A stretch of 64,000 bases of DNA from Arthonia radiata (taxonomy: Eukaryota; Ascomycota; Arthoniomycetes; Arthoniales; Arthoniaceae). Positions 46,141 through 60,352 of this stretch are shown here, in pieces. The DNA lies in assembly GCA_002989075.1 (NCBI GenBank), contig PSQN01000002.1, forward strand, positions 636,097 to 700,096. The letters are read 5' to 3'. Positions within the stretch are counted from its first letter, which is position 1; each line of letters begins with the position of its first letter. The notes below the pieces were generated by a model. That model searched no databases. It was not told the origin of the DNA and saw nothing but the letters and a program-made list of their open reading frames with translations. The position numbers and the translations under genes were made by a program.

Positions 46141-49100
46141 ATATAGCTTTTTGAATTATTAAATTGTAAATATCTTATTAAATAATTAAGCTTGATTCTG
46201 GAAATAGAAATATAAAATCTATATACTTTATTTATACTATTTAAACTACTAATTATGACTAAATAAAAGTAAGATTCTATATATATCTATATTAAATATG
46301 AATATGTAAGCTAAGAATTAATAGTATCAATAGTATTAATAGTATTTAGCTCTTAAAAAAACTATTTAATTCTAAAGTCTTAATTAATTATAGCAGCTAT
46401 CTTTATCTAGTAATTAGTTAGATGTCTATTTTTTATATTTAGCCTATTAGAGCTAATACCCTTATAAATAGAGTTTAGAAGTTTTATAAGATAGTAGTCT
46501 TCTATGTTTCTAGTAATATATTAATATTATAAATTACTAGTTAATTTAGTATCTAGATAATTATTAGTAAAGTAGATATATTTTAAATATAGACTAAATA
46601 ATATCTATCTTCTAGATAAATCTAAGATACTAGTACCTTACAAATCTAAGGATTTTATTTTTAAGTTTAATAGAGTAATTAAAATTAGTCACTAGACTAG
46701 TAGCTCTAGCTACTTTAAGCGTAGTAATAAAAGAATACTTAGCTATAAGAGTAGAATATATTGTAGCATAGTTAAATATTAATAATAGAGCTATAGATAA
46801 TATAAAAGTGACTAGTAAAAAACTAGATAATAACTTATAAAATAAGTAAAATAACTTATTTAGAAATATTACTAGATTACTAGTAGTCTAGTAGATACTT
46901 TAGTAGTAGACTAGATAGTAGAATATATCTAGATACTAATAAGGATAGAAAATTGTTTATAAAAGAAAGGAGAGAGGCCTAATATATAAAAAAACTACTT
47001 TAAAAATAAGTTTAGAATAAGATTGAAGATTGGCCTAAAATTACTCTAGATTTTAAAGTAGCTTACTAATTCTAATATTTATAAATGTCTGACTATAGCT
47101 AATATTACTAACTATATCTATATTTAATAGTTATTAGACTAAGATTTATCTAATTACTAATCTATTCTAATTATAAAGCAACTCTAATTAATAACTAAGT
47201 TATTAACTCTTGAAGCTATCTTTTCAACTAGATAATTTTATAGCTAAAGCTTAGAAGAAATATATATTAGATATAAATAAACTTATTTAACTATATCTAT
47301 CCTTAGCTAGTCTATATCTAGTAAATAATTTATAATAAATTATTTTTAAAGTCTAGATTAAACTTAGATTTATAAGTAGCTTATAAATTAACTAGTAATC
47401 TTATATCTATTCTTACTAATACTTATTAATTATACTATATTAGTAATATACTAGAAATCTACTAATAATCTACTTAGTAATCTAGTAGTAATCTACTTAG
47501 TAATCTTATTCTATATTCTATCTATATAGTAGGCTGTTCTATCCTCTTAAATAGTCTTGTTTTATCTTTCTAATATAGCTCTAATTCATATGTAGATCTA
47601 AATGTAACTTAAACTAAGATTATCTTAGACTATTTCTTACTACTATATAAGTTTAAATCTATATCTAATTATATATATACTTACTAATTAGATAATAGGT
47701 ATCTAAATAGAGAGTCTAGCCTCTGAACTAGCTTTATAGTAAAAAACTCTAATATATTCAATTAATTACCTAGTAATTAAGTATCAGTAGATAAATAGGA
47801 CTACTTTATACTAATATATACTATACTTATACTGTTAGTAATAGATCTACAGAATACTATATTAAGCTATAGCTAAAAGAAGAGATTAGACCTATTACCT
47901 ATAATAAAATTATTACTACCATAAGAAGGTGTTTTAAAAGCTATATTAATAATACATTAAGACTCTATTAGAAATATTAAGTATTTATTAACTTTTATTA
48001 GAACTAATTTAGATTAGACCTTATAAATATACATAGTCTATTACTTAAGAAGAACTATAACCTTATAAAAAATACTAAAAGAAGGCCATATAGTTATTTT
48101 AGTTAATTTAGAAATAATTATCTATAATTTAAAGAGCTAGCTAAAGCTAAAGAGCTAGAAAGTATTATAAAAGAGTTAAATATCTATAAATAGCAGGAGA
48201 AAATACTTATAGAAGCTAGTTTTACTTTAAATGATTCTATTAGAGACTAATATAATAAGCTAGATAAACTATAATTTATCTAGCTTTTTAGTATTATAGT
48301 ATATAATATATTAAGTATTCTATTTACATTCAAGCTACAATTATACTAATATTATAAGTATAGTTATAGAAATTTATAAATCTAAATTTAAATAGGCTGT
48401 ACTCTAACTATTTCTAAACTTCTTAGAGAGCTACTAAGATAATTAGCTTTACTCTAATCTATAAAGATAAGTATATTTAGTAAAATAGAGCCTAACTTAG
48501 ATCTAATATTTTACTATCTAAGAACTTGATTTCTTTATTCTGTAAAAAGCTTAGAAAGTTCTTAGGTTTCTATATTAAACTCTATATCAATATAAAGAAC
48601 TCTTTTATATTAGCTATAGTAGCTATAGCTAGGTTAATAATGTATTCTATTATCTATTCTTTGGAATATACTTATATAAGGTAATTTCTTCTCTTTATTC
48701 TCTTTAGTATAACTTTACTATCTCTTTACTAGATTCTCAGAAAGTCTTTAAATATGCTAGATAATAATATAAATATTGTTAAAGCTTAATATATTAGCTA
48801 TTTAAAAACTTTTTTAATAGTTTAAGTCTATTAGATATCTATAGAGCTTATAGCTTTTTTAAACTTAGATACCTTATTTTCAAAAAACCTTTTAATCTAG
48901 CTATAGAGATTTAAATTACCTTATAGCTACTTACTACTAGCCCTCTAATATAGGTAGATTTGAGCTTTTTAATAGTATATTATTATTACTATGCTAATAA
49001 TTCTTACTTTATTATAGTTTAGATCTTAATAGGCTTCCTTATCTTTATTATTATTATCTTAGTTTAGACTATTATTATTTCTAGTCAATAACCTACTTAG

Positions 49101-49379
49101 TATCTATTTACCTACTAATAAACCTTTTTACTTATTATTATTACTACTAGATCTTATATAAGGGTTTCAGTCTTTTTTAATATTAGCTGTATTTTACTAC
49201 TCTCTATCTATACTTTTATTATTCTATAGATATAAGATAATTACTATTATATATATAAGCCTTTATATATTCTTTTTAAGCTAAGTACTTACTAGTACTA
49301 GCTATTAACTAATTTTAATTTATTTATTAATTTGTTTATTTATTTATATATTTATTTATATATATAGTCTTAGCTGTAC
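46141..49379. other. Unassigned RIP-type AT-rich DNA (3.2 kb)
   Basis: No terminal repeat found. Between about 47.85 and 48.27 kb one plus-strand frame reads as a charged, helix-rich protein (for example RRPYSYFSQFRNNYLQFKEL and AKAKELESIIKEL) with only a few interruptions. This suggests the remains of a coding element; the family is unknown to me. Confidence 0.45.
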
Positions 49380-49660
49380 TTAATTATACTAAGTTACTCT
49401 CTAAGTAATATTAATAAGATATCTAATTACTAGCTACCCCTCTTGTAGGTTTAGAATAATTAGAATATAATATAGATATAGGATAGAGAGTAATTAGATA
49501 GTAAAAAGAGCCTAAATAGGCTCTATTTATATTTAAGCTAATTATTAAGAAGAAAAGAAAGAAATATATATTTACTAGATAGAAGATAGATATTCTTCTA
49601 GAACTATAGCTTTTCAAAATAGATAGCATTCTATCCTAATTTACTATTAGAACTTATATA
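49380..49660 (-). repeat. Repeat R3 fragment (LTR-like), related to 62.8-63.06 kb
   Basis: The reverse complement matches the sequence at about 62.83-63.06 kb over some 230 bases. Shared blocks include TCTTCTATCTA, TTTCTTTTCT, TTAATAATTAGCTTAAA and GAGCCTATTTAGGC. A perfect palindrome, AGAGCCTAAATAGGCTCT, lies near 49.53 kb. The open frame across it on the minus strand is Leu/Ile/Tyr-rich and probably accidental. Confidence 0.6.
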
Positions 49661-50790
49661 TATTATAAATTCTTAAGAAAAAGAGCTTTCTAGCTTAAAT
49701 TTAGTGGTATATTAAGAGCTTTTTTTAAGATAATAGATTAGTAACTAGCTTAGTATATAAAATAGTATATAAAATAGTATTTTATAAGGCTTATTTATTT
49801 TTCTAATACTTTATCTCTTTTTTATATCTAAGACTACTCTTATTAAGGAATGTTAGATAATTAGTAATAGTATACTAAGCTTTACTTTTATTAATATTAA
49901 TTTTATAGTTTAATTACTAACTATATATAAAGCTTATACTAAGCTTAGTAAAGTATACTTAAAATTTACTCTAGAAAGGTATTAGCTTATATACTTTATT
50001 TAAAGTAGAAGATACTTATAAATTAATGTAGACTTATATATTTAACTAAATAGTTAAAATATTTAGGTCTTAAAAAATATATTTTAGATATATAAATTGA
50101 TCTAAAGCTTATATAGTAAGTATAGCTTAATTATATAAGCTGAAAAAGTAAAAAGATCTATTATGTTTAAGTAAAATTATAATATTAGTATAGAGTCTAT
50201 TAGCTAAATATACTAGTATAATTTATATAGTAGTTACTTAAATTTATATATTTTATTAAATATCTAGATAGAACATAGCAATAAAGTTATATCAACTATT
50301 AAGATATACTAAGTAAGCTCTTACTAAAAGATAAAGTATCTATTTTTATTATACTATAAGAGTTTACTAAAGGACCTATACTATAGTTTTTGATAAAAAA
50401 ACTAGTATTCTACTAGTAGATTTATATATATACTTTTTAAGTATTTAGTATATACTTAGTATATACTATACTCTAGTAAAGATAAATTTTAGTATAGTAC
50501 TTAATTAACTAAGTCTAGATAAGTATTAAATAACTTAAATATCCTAATTATAGGCCCTATATATACTAGAAGAGATTTAAAGTATAGTTAATTACTCTAT
50601 AGAAATATTAGAATAGTAGATATAACTAAAGATATCTATTATAAAGACCTTCTTGGTAATAAAGTATAAGTATTAGTAGGCTATCTACTATTCTAGTACT
50701 AGTATATATAACTTTATAGTCTAAAAAACTTTATAGTAAATTAACTTTTAAAGACTATAGCTCGTATACTATTTCCTCTATAAATAGAAG
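49661..50790. other. Unassigned RIP-type AT-rich DNA (1.1 kb)
   Basis: No gene. The sequence near 49.93 kb with AAGCTTAGTAAAGTATA resembles that near 14.35 kb, so both may derive from one old repeat. Confidence 0.4.
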
Positions 50791-51770
50791 TACCTTAGAG
50801 TTTCTCTGAGAAGTTTAGAAATAGTTAAAATATAATTTTAATATAGTTTTAAGAGAGTTATAAGTATAAATTTAAATTAAAAATGGTACTAAAACTATAC
50901 TAAGAGTAGACTAGTCTTTAAAAGAATATTTATATTAAGAAAAGTAAAAGTTTCTATATATACTATACATTTAGCTAATATATATATTTAAATCATAAAA
51001 TTAGATATAGTATTAGTAATATAATCTACTTTTAACTCTACTTATAATATAAGTCTAGAAATAATCTTTATTCTTCTCTCAATATCTAGATAAATAAAAA
51101 CTATAGATGCTACGTTAGTTTTACTTTTAGTAGCGGTTATAAAATCTAGTTTTATATAATATAGGTAATATAATACTTATAAAAAAAACTATATATAAAA
51201 TTATTTTAGGAAGTTATACTAGGGTCATAAAAAGAAGAAGTAGCTATCTAGTAATCTAAAGCTATGTTACTAAATAGCAGCGCTAAAATAAAAATTCCTA
51301 GTTTTTAAGAATCTAGACTAAAATTTATTATAGAAAAATGTTCTATTATCTAATATAATAACTAGCTAGCTAGGCTAGACTTGGAATAAAAAGTAAAGTC
51401 ATAGATTTTAGATTTTATAACCGCTATCTATATTAGAGCTAGATAAAAATCTAAATTCTAAGTCTAGTTAGATTAGTCTTAGATTGTTTATTTAATATAA
51501 AGTTATAATATAGATATAAAATAGTAGTAAAACTAGACTAGACTTTATTTTTACTATAGTAGTAGTAATTAAAAATATCAGAATAAGATTATTAGTATAA
51601 GTAAATATATTAGTAGTAGTAGTAGTTATAAGATCTAAGTTAATAATAATATTTAGAGCTAGTAAAATCTAGTTTTAAAACTATTTTAGACCTATTACAT
51701 AATACTTTAATAATAATTTAATAATAGAATTATAATAGTATTTTAACCTATAAAATAGGGCTATAAGGTA
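50791..51770 (+). mobile_element. TIR repeat R2, copy b
   Basis: 980 bp from TACCTTAGAG to CTATAAGGTA. It matches copy c in the same orientation and copy a inverted. Shared internal blocks include GTAGCGGTTATAAAATCTAG and the stem-forming CTATCTAGTAA...TTACTAAATAG near 51.25 kb. No transposase motif was seen. Confidence 0.7.
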
Positions 51771-54740
51771 CTAGAACAAAATATCTAGCCGTTATATATT
51801 AGAGTTTCTAGTATTAATCTAAGTTATAGCTATACTTAAGGTCTATAAGAAGTTAAATATATTATTCTATTTTCTATAATAGAACTAAACTTCCTAGAAA
51901 GTTTTAAATAGAGTATCGTAACTAGCTACTTATAGTTTATATACTATTAACTTAAGCTATCTACTAGTCTATTATAAATAGTATATTTAGTTAATTTTAT
52001 ACTATATATATATTGACTAAAAATTAATATAAGATTTATAGCTCTGTAAAAAACTAGAGAGTTAAAGGTAAATAAAGTAAAAGAAGAAAAGAAAAGAAAA
52101 AAGAAAAAAGAATTTTAGCTAGAAATAATATTAGAAAAATAAGTAGTAAACAAAAAGTAGAGAAGTTATAGATATAAATATAATTAAGTTATATATATAG
52201 TAGTAAGGTATATTAAGAGTTTTTCTATTCAAAGTTTTTCTTTAGTTTATCTTATCTATATAGCTCTTATAGAACTAGTATTAGATATTAAATTAAATTC
52301 ATTATTAGTATTAAAATCTAGTCTGAAAAGATAATAGAATAATAGAATATTAATTAAAAAAAAGATAAACTACTATTGATAATAATACTAGCTTCTATAT
52401 AAAGATTATATAAATTTAGATATCTAGATTACTAATAAAGAAGATAAGATTAAAATAAATATAGAAAACCTGCTTACCGAATATAAAAGATTAGTAAGTA
52501 CTAAAGATAGTATCTAATTTTAATATAAGAAGCCATTAATTATCTAATATTAAGAGCTCTCTAATAAGATTTAGTAGTTATACTATTAGATCTAGAAAAA
52601 TAGTAGATACTACTAGTACTAATTAAATTAATCTAAACTAGAGAATACTAGTAGTAATTCTAATATAAATAGTAGTAAAAAGAATAATTATAATATTAAA
52701 TATATTAATTATTTCCAAAGCTCTAAGATACTAAAATTAGTAAGTTCATTCTATCTAATCTAGATATAATAATAATTATAGTTTAAACTAGTTCTCTAGA
52801 ATACTAGTAACTAAATAAAGTTAAATATTCTATTCTATTTAAGTTAATTTAATACTAATATATCTAGTTATACCAGCTATTTTAGCTTCTATATAGTTTT
52901 AATTCTTCTAGAGCTTAGATATAAGGTAGTTACTAAAAAAAGAAAATATTCAGCTAAGAATAGTATAAGTATTATACTATATTTAGAGAATTAGCTGCTT
53001 AACCTAGATAAGAATTATAATACTTAAAAAGTAGCTAAAAACCTAAAGAATAGCTTAGCCTAGTTATACTAGTACTTAACTAGTTAATAATCTACGTACT
53101 AGCCTAATTAAGCCTATTTTTTATCTAGAAGATAATCTAAAGAAGGATTTAGAAGAGGAAAGTCTAGAAGATTAATCTTTTATATTAGTTTTTAGTTCTA
53201 ATCTAGATAACAATAGTAGTTAAAGCAGTTTACTTAGCTAATAAGACTAGACATTCTAATAGATCTAGATCCACTAGTCTAGTAATAGATACTATAGAAA
53301 ATACTACTACTAACTAATATACTTAGTCTTCTATAGATAAGCTAAGTTTACTTTATTATACTAAATAAAATTAATAAGATAGAATTAGAATTATTCATGC
53401 TAATAAATTACTTCTTAGACTTTTAATTATTTAAAATATATATTAGCTTTAAATATAGAAAGTAAAAACAATACCTTAGAGGCCTTCTTCTAAGTTAAAA
53501 AATAGTTAAAGTATAGTTTTAATAAGGTTATAAGATAGTTATAGGTATTAAAATCGATTATATCTAAATTATTAATATTTCTAAAACTATACTAATAGTA
53601 GCCTAGTTTTTAGAAGTATTTTTATATCTATAATAACAAGAGCCTTTATATATACTTTATAATTAGTAGACATATATATTAGAATATTAAAATCTAATAT
53701 ATTACTGGGTATAAGATAAGATTCTATTTAAATTTAGAATTTAAATCTAAGAATTATCTTTATTTTTCTCTAAATATCTAGATAAAGAAAAATATATAAT
53801 ATTATTCTAGTTCTAGTTTTAGTAGCGGTCACAAGATTTAGTTCTACATAATCTAAGTAAAATATTACTAATACAAAACTGAATACAAAACTTTTTTAGG
53901 ATGCTACGCTAGGGTTATAAAACCCTTACTTAAAGAGGAAGTAGCTATCTAGTAATCTAAAGCTATCTTACTAGATAGTAGTACTAGAGTAAAAATTCTT
54001 AGTTTTTTAGAATCTAGGGAAAATTCTACTATAGAAAAGTTTTCTACTACCTAATATAGTAATTAAGTAGCTAGGCTAGACTTAGAAATAAAAATAAAGT
54101 TCTAAGTTCTAGAACTTATGACCGCTACCTATACTAAAACTAGATAAAAATGTAAATCTTAAGTAGAGTTAGACCGATAGCGGGTCGTTCGTTTAATATG
54201 AAGTTATAATGTAGTCATAATATATTAGTAAAACTAGATAAGATCTTATTTTTACTATATTTATAATAATAATAACTATAACAACTAGGTTATTAGTAGG
54301 GTCTAGTATTTTAGTAGGAGTAGCGATCGTAAGATCCAAATATATAAGTGTCTTTAGATATAATATTTTCTAGTTCTAAAACTGTTCTATATCTATTATA
54401 GTATAGTATTATAATATTATTATAATATTATTATAATAGTAACTAAATAGTATTCTAACCTATAGAATAGGCTATAAGGTAGTTAATTAGAGCTTAAATT
54501 TAAATATCTAGATTTCTTTTAGTAAATTTTAAGCCTTAAATAATAAGTTCTAGAATTCTTAGTAGTAATATAAATTCTACATAGTATTTATATATAATAT
54601 TAAATAGTCTTATTTCTAGAAATTATAATCTAAACTAATAAATTAGCTCTATATAGAATCTATTAAAATTCCTAGAATTATAAAAAACTACTTTAATACT
54701 AGTAATAGAGAGAAGAAGTACTAGATTCTAACTAAATTAT
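51771..54740 (+). repeat. Repeat R1, copy 3 (inverted, split by R2 copy c)
   Basis: It matches the reverse complement of R1 copy 1 in two blocks, about 51.78-53.47 kb and 54.48-54.74 kb, with an R2 element between them. Read on the plus strand it carries the basic stretch KKRILARNNIRKIS near 52.1 kb, the same frame as RNLARDSIRKLS in copy 1. The sequence after it in both copies is QLxYIYSSK. Downstream is the Ser/Asn-rich stretch described for 13.7-13.9 kb. Conservation of the reading between diverged copies supports a real but unidentified coding frame. Confidence 0.6.
53472..54481 (+). mobile_element. TIR repeat R2, copy c (inside R1 copy 3)
   Basis: 1,010 bp from TACCTTAGAGGCC to GGCTATAAGGTA, giving terminal inverted repeats of about 10-11 bp and TA at both ends. 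R1 sequence continues on both sides, so insertion into R1 is direct. It contains the perfect hairpin CTATCTAGTAA / TTACTAGATAG near 53.95 kb and an ATATTATTATA run near 54.41 kb. Confidence 0.75.
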
Positions 54741-57700
54741 TATATTTTATATAATAGTTAACATAAATATTACTGATCTATATCTCTTTTATAGTTTATC
54801 TTATATAGTTACTAGTACTTAGTGTACTAGACATATTTTAATTTATTAGTATCTATAATATATCTTTGAATTAGATATTTATACTACTATTTTTCTTTAC
54901 TTTAATAGATATATCTAATTAAAAACTAGCTTTACTTTCTTAGATACTCTCAATACTACTACTTAATAGAGATAGTATAAAAGTCTTTATAAATATAATA
55001 TATTTAGACTCTAGTAAAGATACTTTAGTATAATAAGCTCTTTGTTTACTAGAAATAGTATCTAGTAAAGTAGTTTTCTAATTATTATATATCTAGTATA
55101 TAGTCTTATAGTAGTAACTTTTAGTATTACTAGTAGATATAAGGCTACTTTTAATAATTATAGTAGCTTATATAGAGCTAAGCTAGTTAAGTAAGATAAT
55201 CTTGGTATAAGTACTAGATAGAGATGATTTTCTTAATATTAATAATAGTTATAGAGAATAGAAATATAGTAACTAAGACTATAACTATAGTTCTCTATAG
55301 GGTATATTATATTATATTTCTTTACCTTAAGTATATCTTAAATAGGTTAAGCTTAGATATTCTAACCTATATATAGGTTAAGTAGTAAGTTTTATAATCT
55401 AAGTATATTTCTAAGCTTATAAAAATAGGTTGTGTTCTATAAGTTAGGTTAAGGCTAAAGATAAAAAAGATAAATTTCTTAGTATTAACCCTTTATATTA
55501 ATCTTTTACTAATAAAGGTTAGAAAAAACTTTATATAGCTACTTAATAGGCTAGCAATATAGACTACTATCTAATATATCTAGATTTAAATCTATTTATA
55601 TGCTTTTATAAATATTATCTATAAGGCCTTTATAGTAGTATCTCTCTTATAGAGTTAAGAAGTGCTATAAATAAAGGGTATAACCTAGACAATTAATTAT
55701 CTTTTCTTCTAGCTAACATAAATTCTAGAATAAAGTTATTAATACTAGAAAGAAGCTAGTACTAATAGATAGTATACCTCTTATTAAGTAATGTTTCTAA
55801 ACTATATATATAATTAAGTATATACTAAATTGTATACTAATAAACATAGTACTTTAAAATGCTCTAAAGTTAATATTATTTAGTTAAATCTAATAAAGTA
55901 TTACTTAAGATAGTAATTAACTTCTAGCGAGCTTATCTTAAAGTTTGTTCAGAAGGAAAGAAGGATTAGGTAGCTAAAGTACTTTATCTAGATCTCTAGG
56001 GTAGATATAAGTAAGTTTAATTACTTTATATTAACCTCTTATATTAGCCTAATACTAATAAACTTTAGGTTTAATATATAAATATATTATAAAAAGTACT
56101 TCTTCTATTCTATACGTTTTAATAAGGGCTATGTTCTTAGTTAATAGATAATTAAGAAGAGAGAATTTAATAAGCCTTATTCTTACTATTAAGGTCTAAA
56201 GTAGATAGGCTTAAATTATAAATTATAAAATCTTAAATCTATAGATAGATAAAGATATAGTAAAGCTTAGAATCTTATTTAATAAAGATCTTAATAAGTA
56301 TAAGGTTTAGCTCTCTTATATTATAGAGAAGTAGAACTAGGCTATATAGTTGGATAGTAAGAAAATAATAAAAATTAACTCTTAAATCTCTCTTAATATC
56401 TTCTTTATTATATATACTTTTCTAGTTACTAATAGATCTTTTTAAGATTAATTAAGTATCTTACTTTCTAAATCTATACTATATTTATTTTATATTTATT
56501 TAGAAACTCCTCTATAATAGCTCCTCTATAATAGCTATTACTCTTCTATTCTATCTAAAACTTTACTTATTTTACCTAAAAGAGTAACTATATTACTTGA
56601 ATAGTTCTAGCTCTAAGTAATAAATAGTAAGATAGATTCTTTCTAACTCTACTTTATATTACTCTATCTAATTTAATATATCTAATCTACTTTATAAGTC
56701 TTATATAATAAATTTATTAGTTACTAGATAAAATAAAGTAATATTATATTTAATAAGTCTTGTAAGTATTTATAAAAAGAGGGCTTTAATATATAGATTA
56801 TTAGATTTAACTTCTAGTATAGAAATCTAATTATACTATAGAATTTCTATAATAGTTAAAGGTCTTTACTATTAATAGTTATTTACTTTATATATACTAT
56901 GTTTAATATTATAACTAGTGTAAGTTAAAAATAGCTTTCTGGAATATTAGATAGATTTTATATTTAAAGATCTCTATAATATAGGCCTCGCTAATTTTTT
57001 ATAGAGTACTAAGTATAGAGTACTAAGTATAGAAGACTAAATTTAAAGATCTAAATTTAGATTTAATAGAATACCTTTTACTACTTAATAAAAAGATTAT
57101 CAAGAAATAAGAAGCTCTATTAATCTTTAATATCTATAAATCTTAAGTAAAGCCTTATATTCTATCTATCTATTAAAGAATTAGAGTATTATAGAGAAAA
57201 GATAGATAATATCTAAGTATCTAGATTACCTCTTACTAGATATTACTTCTCTCTTCTTAGAGGTAGTACTTTTTATAGGTTTAATCTAATATAACTATAT
57301 TAATAGCTTTTTACTACTTACTACTAAAGCTTCTAGAAGATATTTACTAGCTTGTATAACTTATCTTTATAGTATATTTATCTATATAGAAGGAATTATT
57401 AGAGCTAACTAAAAACAAGAGCTATTTAAAAGAGAGTAAGCTTTATATTAACTCTTTATATTAATCTCTAAAATATACCTTACTATAAAAGAAGATTGTT
57501 CTAGAGGTAGACTATCTATTATCTATAGTAAAAGTATAGTAAAATAAATCTTTATAATATATTCTATAAACTTTTATCTAGTTACATAGCTAGTATTAAA
57601 GCTAAAGTAAGGTAGATAGTAGTATAATTTAGAGTTTAATTACTAATAAAGTTAATTTTCCTCTCTTCTAGAGAACTCTTAATAAAACTACTATTCCTTC

Positions 57701-60157
57701 TAATTACTTAGAAATCCTAGACTTTATAGATAGTAGTAATTATTAAGATAATGAAGCTAAAAGTAGTACTATAGAAGTTTTATATCTTAGATATTTTAGT
57801 ATAAGATAATAAATTATATAGTTATCTCTTACTAAAGAATAAAAAGATACCTTTAAGATTAGAAGCTATCTAGTATATAAGCGCATTATAGTCTTTAAAG
57901 AATCTTATAAAGAGCTCTTTACTTAATAATAGTTAACTATATAATTCTTTAAGAAATGAAAAAAGTATTCTACTAGGATATATATTAGCTAGAGAATTAA
58001 AAGAAAGTAAGCTACTAATAAATAGTAGTTTTTTAATAAAGAGTATAATCTTAGTAATAGTACTCTATATATAATATATAAGCGCTATAGTATAGCGCTT
58101 AAGTATCTATCTAGTAGAGGTAGAGGTAGTATTATAAGTACTTATCTTTAGACTAGCTCTATGTATACTAGAGTATCTAGTAAAAAAGGTCTTAATTAGA
58201 TAAAACTTAAGGTAAGATTTTATATAAAGGTATAGATAGACTTTCTATTCTATTTCTATAAATTTACTTTATAAAAATAGAGACAATAGATTAGTATAAA
58301 GGGTTAATATATAGAATTAATATAAAGCTAACTTAATAAACTCTAGAAAGAAGTAGACTAAAATTCAGTTAATAAGGCTTCTATAACTCCTCTTACACTA
58401 TAATAGTTTAAAGAGTATCTACTTAATACTCTAGTTAGAAAAGCTGTTACTTTCTATTAAGTTAATTATCTACTATTTTAATAAGTATTCTTAAGTCTAA
58501 ATAATAGAATAAGCTTTTTCTTAGAAATAACCCTCTTTTAATATCTTAAAGATTATATAAATAAGATTTATACTAAGTAAGCTTAATAGCTTTAAAAGAC
58601 TATAGTAAAAATCTTACTATCCTTAGATATTTAGTTAGTAAAGAATAATTAATAGAGTTTTTCTACTCTCTAAGTCTACTATATTAATTAAGTATTAAAT
58701 CTCTATAATTAACTAATTAAGCTTTAACCTCTCTATAGATTATATACTAGTATTATAATTAGTAAAGTTATTAAGTAGGTTCTAGTTAACTATAAGATAT
58801 AAGATTACATTCTTAGCTTTATATTTAATAGTATAGTAAACAATTATATACTATATAAAGAGCTTATTAAGTAAATTAATATAAGAAATAAGGAGCTTAG
58901 ATAAATATATATCTATATAGTAAATTACTTTCCTTATCTTACTTATATTATTGACCTTATAGTCTATATACTTCTAAAGAAGCTTAAGTTCTAGCTAACT
59001 AATAAGGGTGTTTAATAGAATTATAAGAAGAATAAGAAGATTAAAGAGTATTAGAAATATATATATTTTATCTCTAGAATAGTATAAGATAATTTAATAT
59101 CTATTATATTATTCTATATAAGTAGTTATCTATACTCTTAATTTTATTCTTAGAATCCTTCTTATATTAACTCCTTATATTAACCTTTTATATTAACTCT
59201 TTATATTAATCTTAATACTTAAATAGTTTTTACATACTACTATTTACTACTAAATAACTAATAAAGACTATTTATTCTAGATAAGAAAGACTATAATTAG
59301 AGTTAATATATTGTTAAAATAGAGTAAGATCTTTAGGACTATTTGAGAATAATTAATTATAAGTAAAGAGTTAACTTCTTAGTCTAGCAGGCTAGTAAAG
59401 CTATTCTAGGACGTAAAAATAAGATAGAACTCTATATATTATATAATTCTATACTTTATTTATCTAGAACTAGTAGTATAATAGTAGTATTATAAGGATA
59501 TAGATACTTTATATCTTTAACCTACTAATTAATAATAGTATTAAATAAAGTATCTTATTAATATTATTAAGCGCTTTATATAGGTAATAGATAGCCTATA
59601 ATATGATATATATATATAGCCTTTAATTAGTTATTTAATTATCTTAAAAGGCTTTAAAAAGTTTTTTAAAAAAAGAAGCTATTCTAGTAAAAAGATCTAC
59701 TTTAGAGTATTATAGCTTACTATACTAAACTAGTAGAGTACTACGCTACTACTTAAGGCTTAATTTATAACTTCTATAGATTTATAATACTTTTAATACT
59801 ATTATATTAAATAAGCTACTTTACTAATAATCTAGAAGAATAGAGTTAGTAACGCTAGATAAGATTAGTAACTTAATAATAAAAAGAAGATTAATAAAAT
59901 AATCTAAAACTTCTTTTAAGAGAATATTAATATTATAGATAGCTATTTTAGAAGCGGCTAGAAGATTTTTATAATATTTACTTTAGTAATCTTCTATAAG
60001 AAGAGGTATTTAAGCTCTAGATATTATAAGCTAGTAATATTAATTTACTTCTAATATAGATTTTAGAATTATAATTAGCCTAGTTTAATAGATATATATC
60101 TAATTACTATATATATTATAGTCTATAAGTTTATCTCTAGCTTACTAATATATCTTA
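54741..60157. other. Unassigned RIP-type AT-rich DNA (5.4 kb)
   Basis: No terminal repeats and no recognisable domain. TTTATATTAA-type words recur throughout (for example near 55.48, 57.45 and 59.18 kb), the same word that makes up the minisatellite at 60.2 kb. Probably several layers of old elements. Confidence 0.5.
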
Positions 60158-60352
60158 ATACTTTATATTAACTCTTTATATTAACTCTTTATATTAACTC
60201 TTTATATTAACTCTTTATATTAACTCTTTATATTAACTCTTTATATTAACTCTTTATATTAACTCTTTATATTAACTCTTTATATTAACTCTTTATATTA
60301 ACTCTTTATATTAACTCTTTATATTAACCCTTTATATTAATTATTTATATTA
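60158..60352. repeat. 13-bp minisatellite, ACTCTTTATATTA
   Basis: Twelve perfect units run from 60171 to 60326, followed by ACCCTTTATATTA and ATTATTTATATTA, with a partial unit before. The near identity of neighbouring units is striking in DNA otherwise full of point mutations. Confidence 0.95.

Noticed and set aside
49423-49629. Leu/Ile/Tyr-rich minus-strand open frame as a membrane protein gene
   Set aside because: It lies in the R3 repeat, and the related sequence at 62.9 kb does not keep the frame. The composition follows from AT richness.
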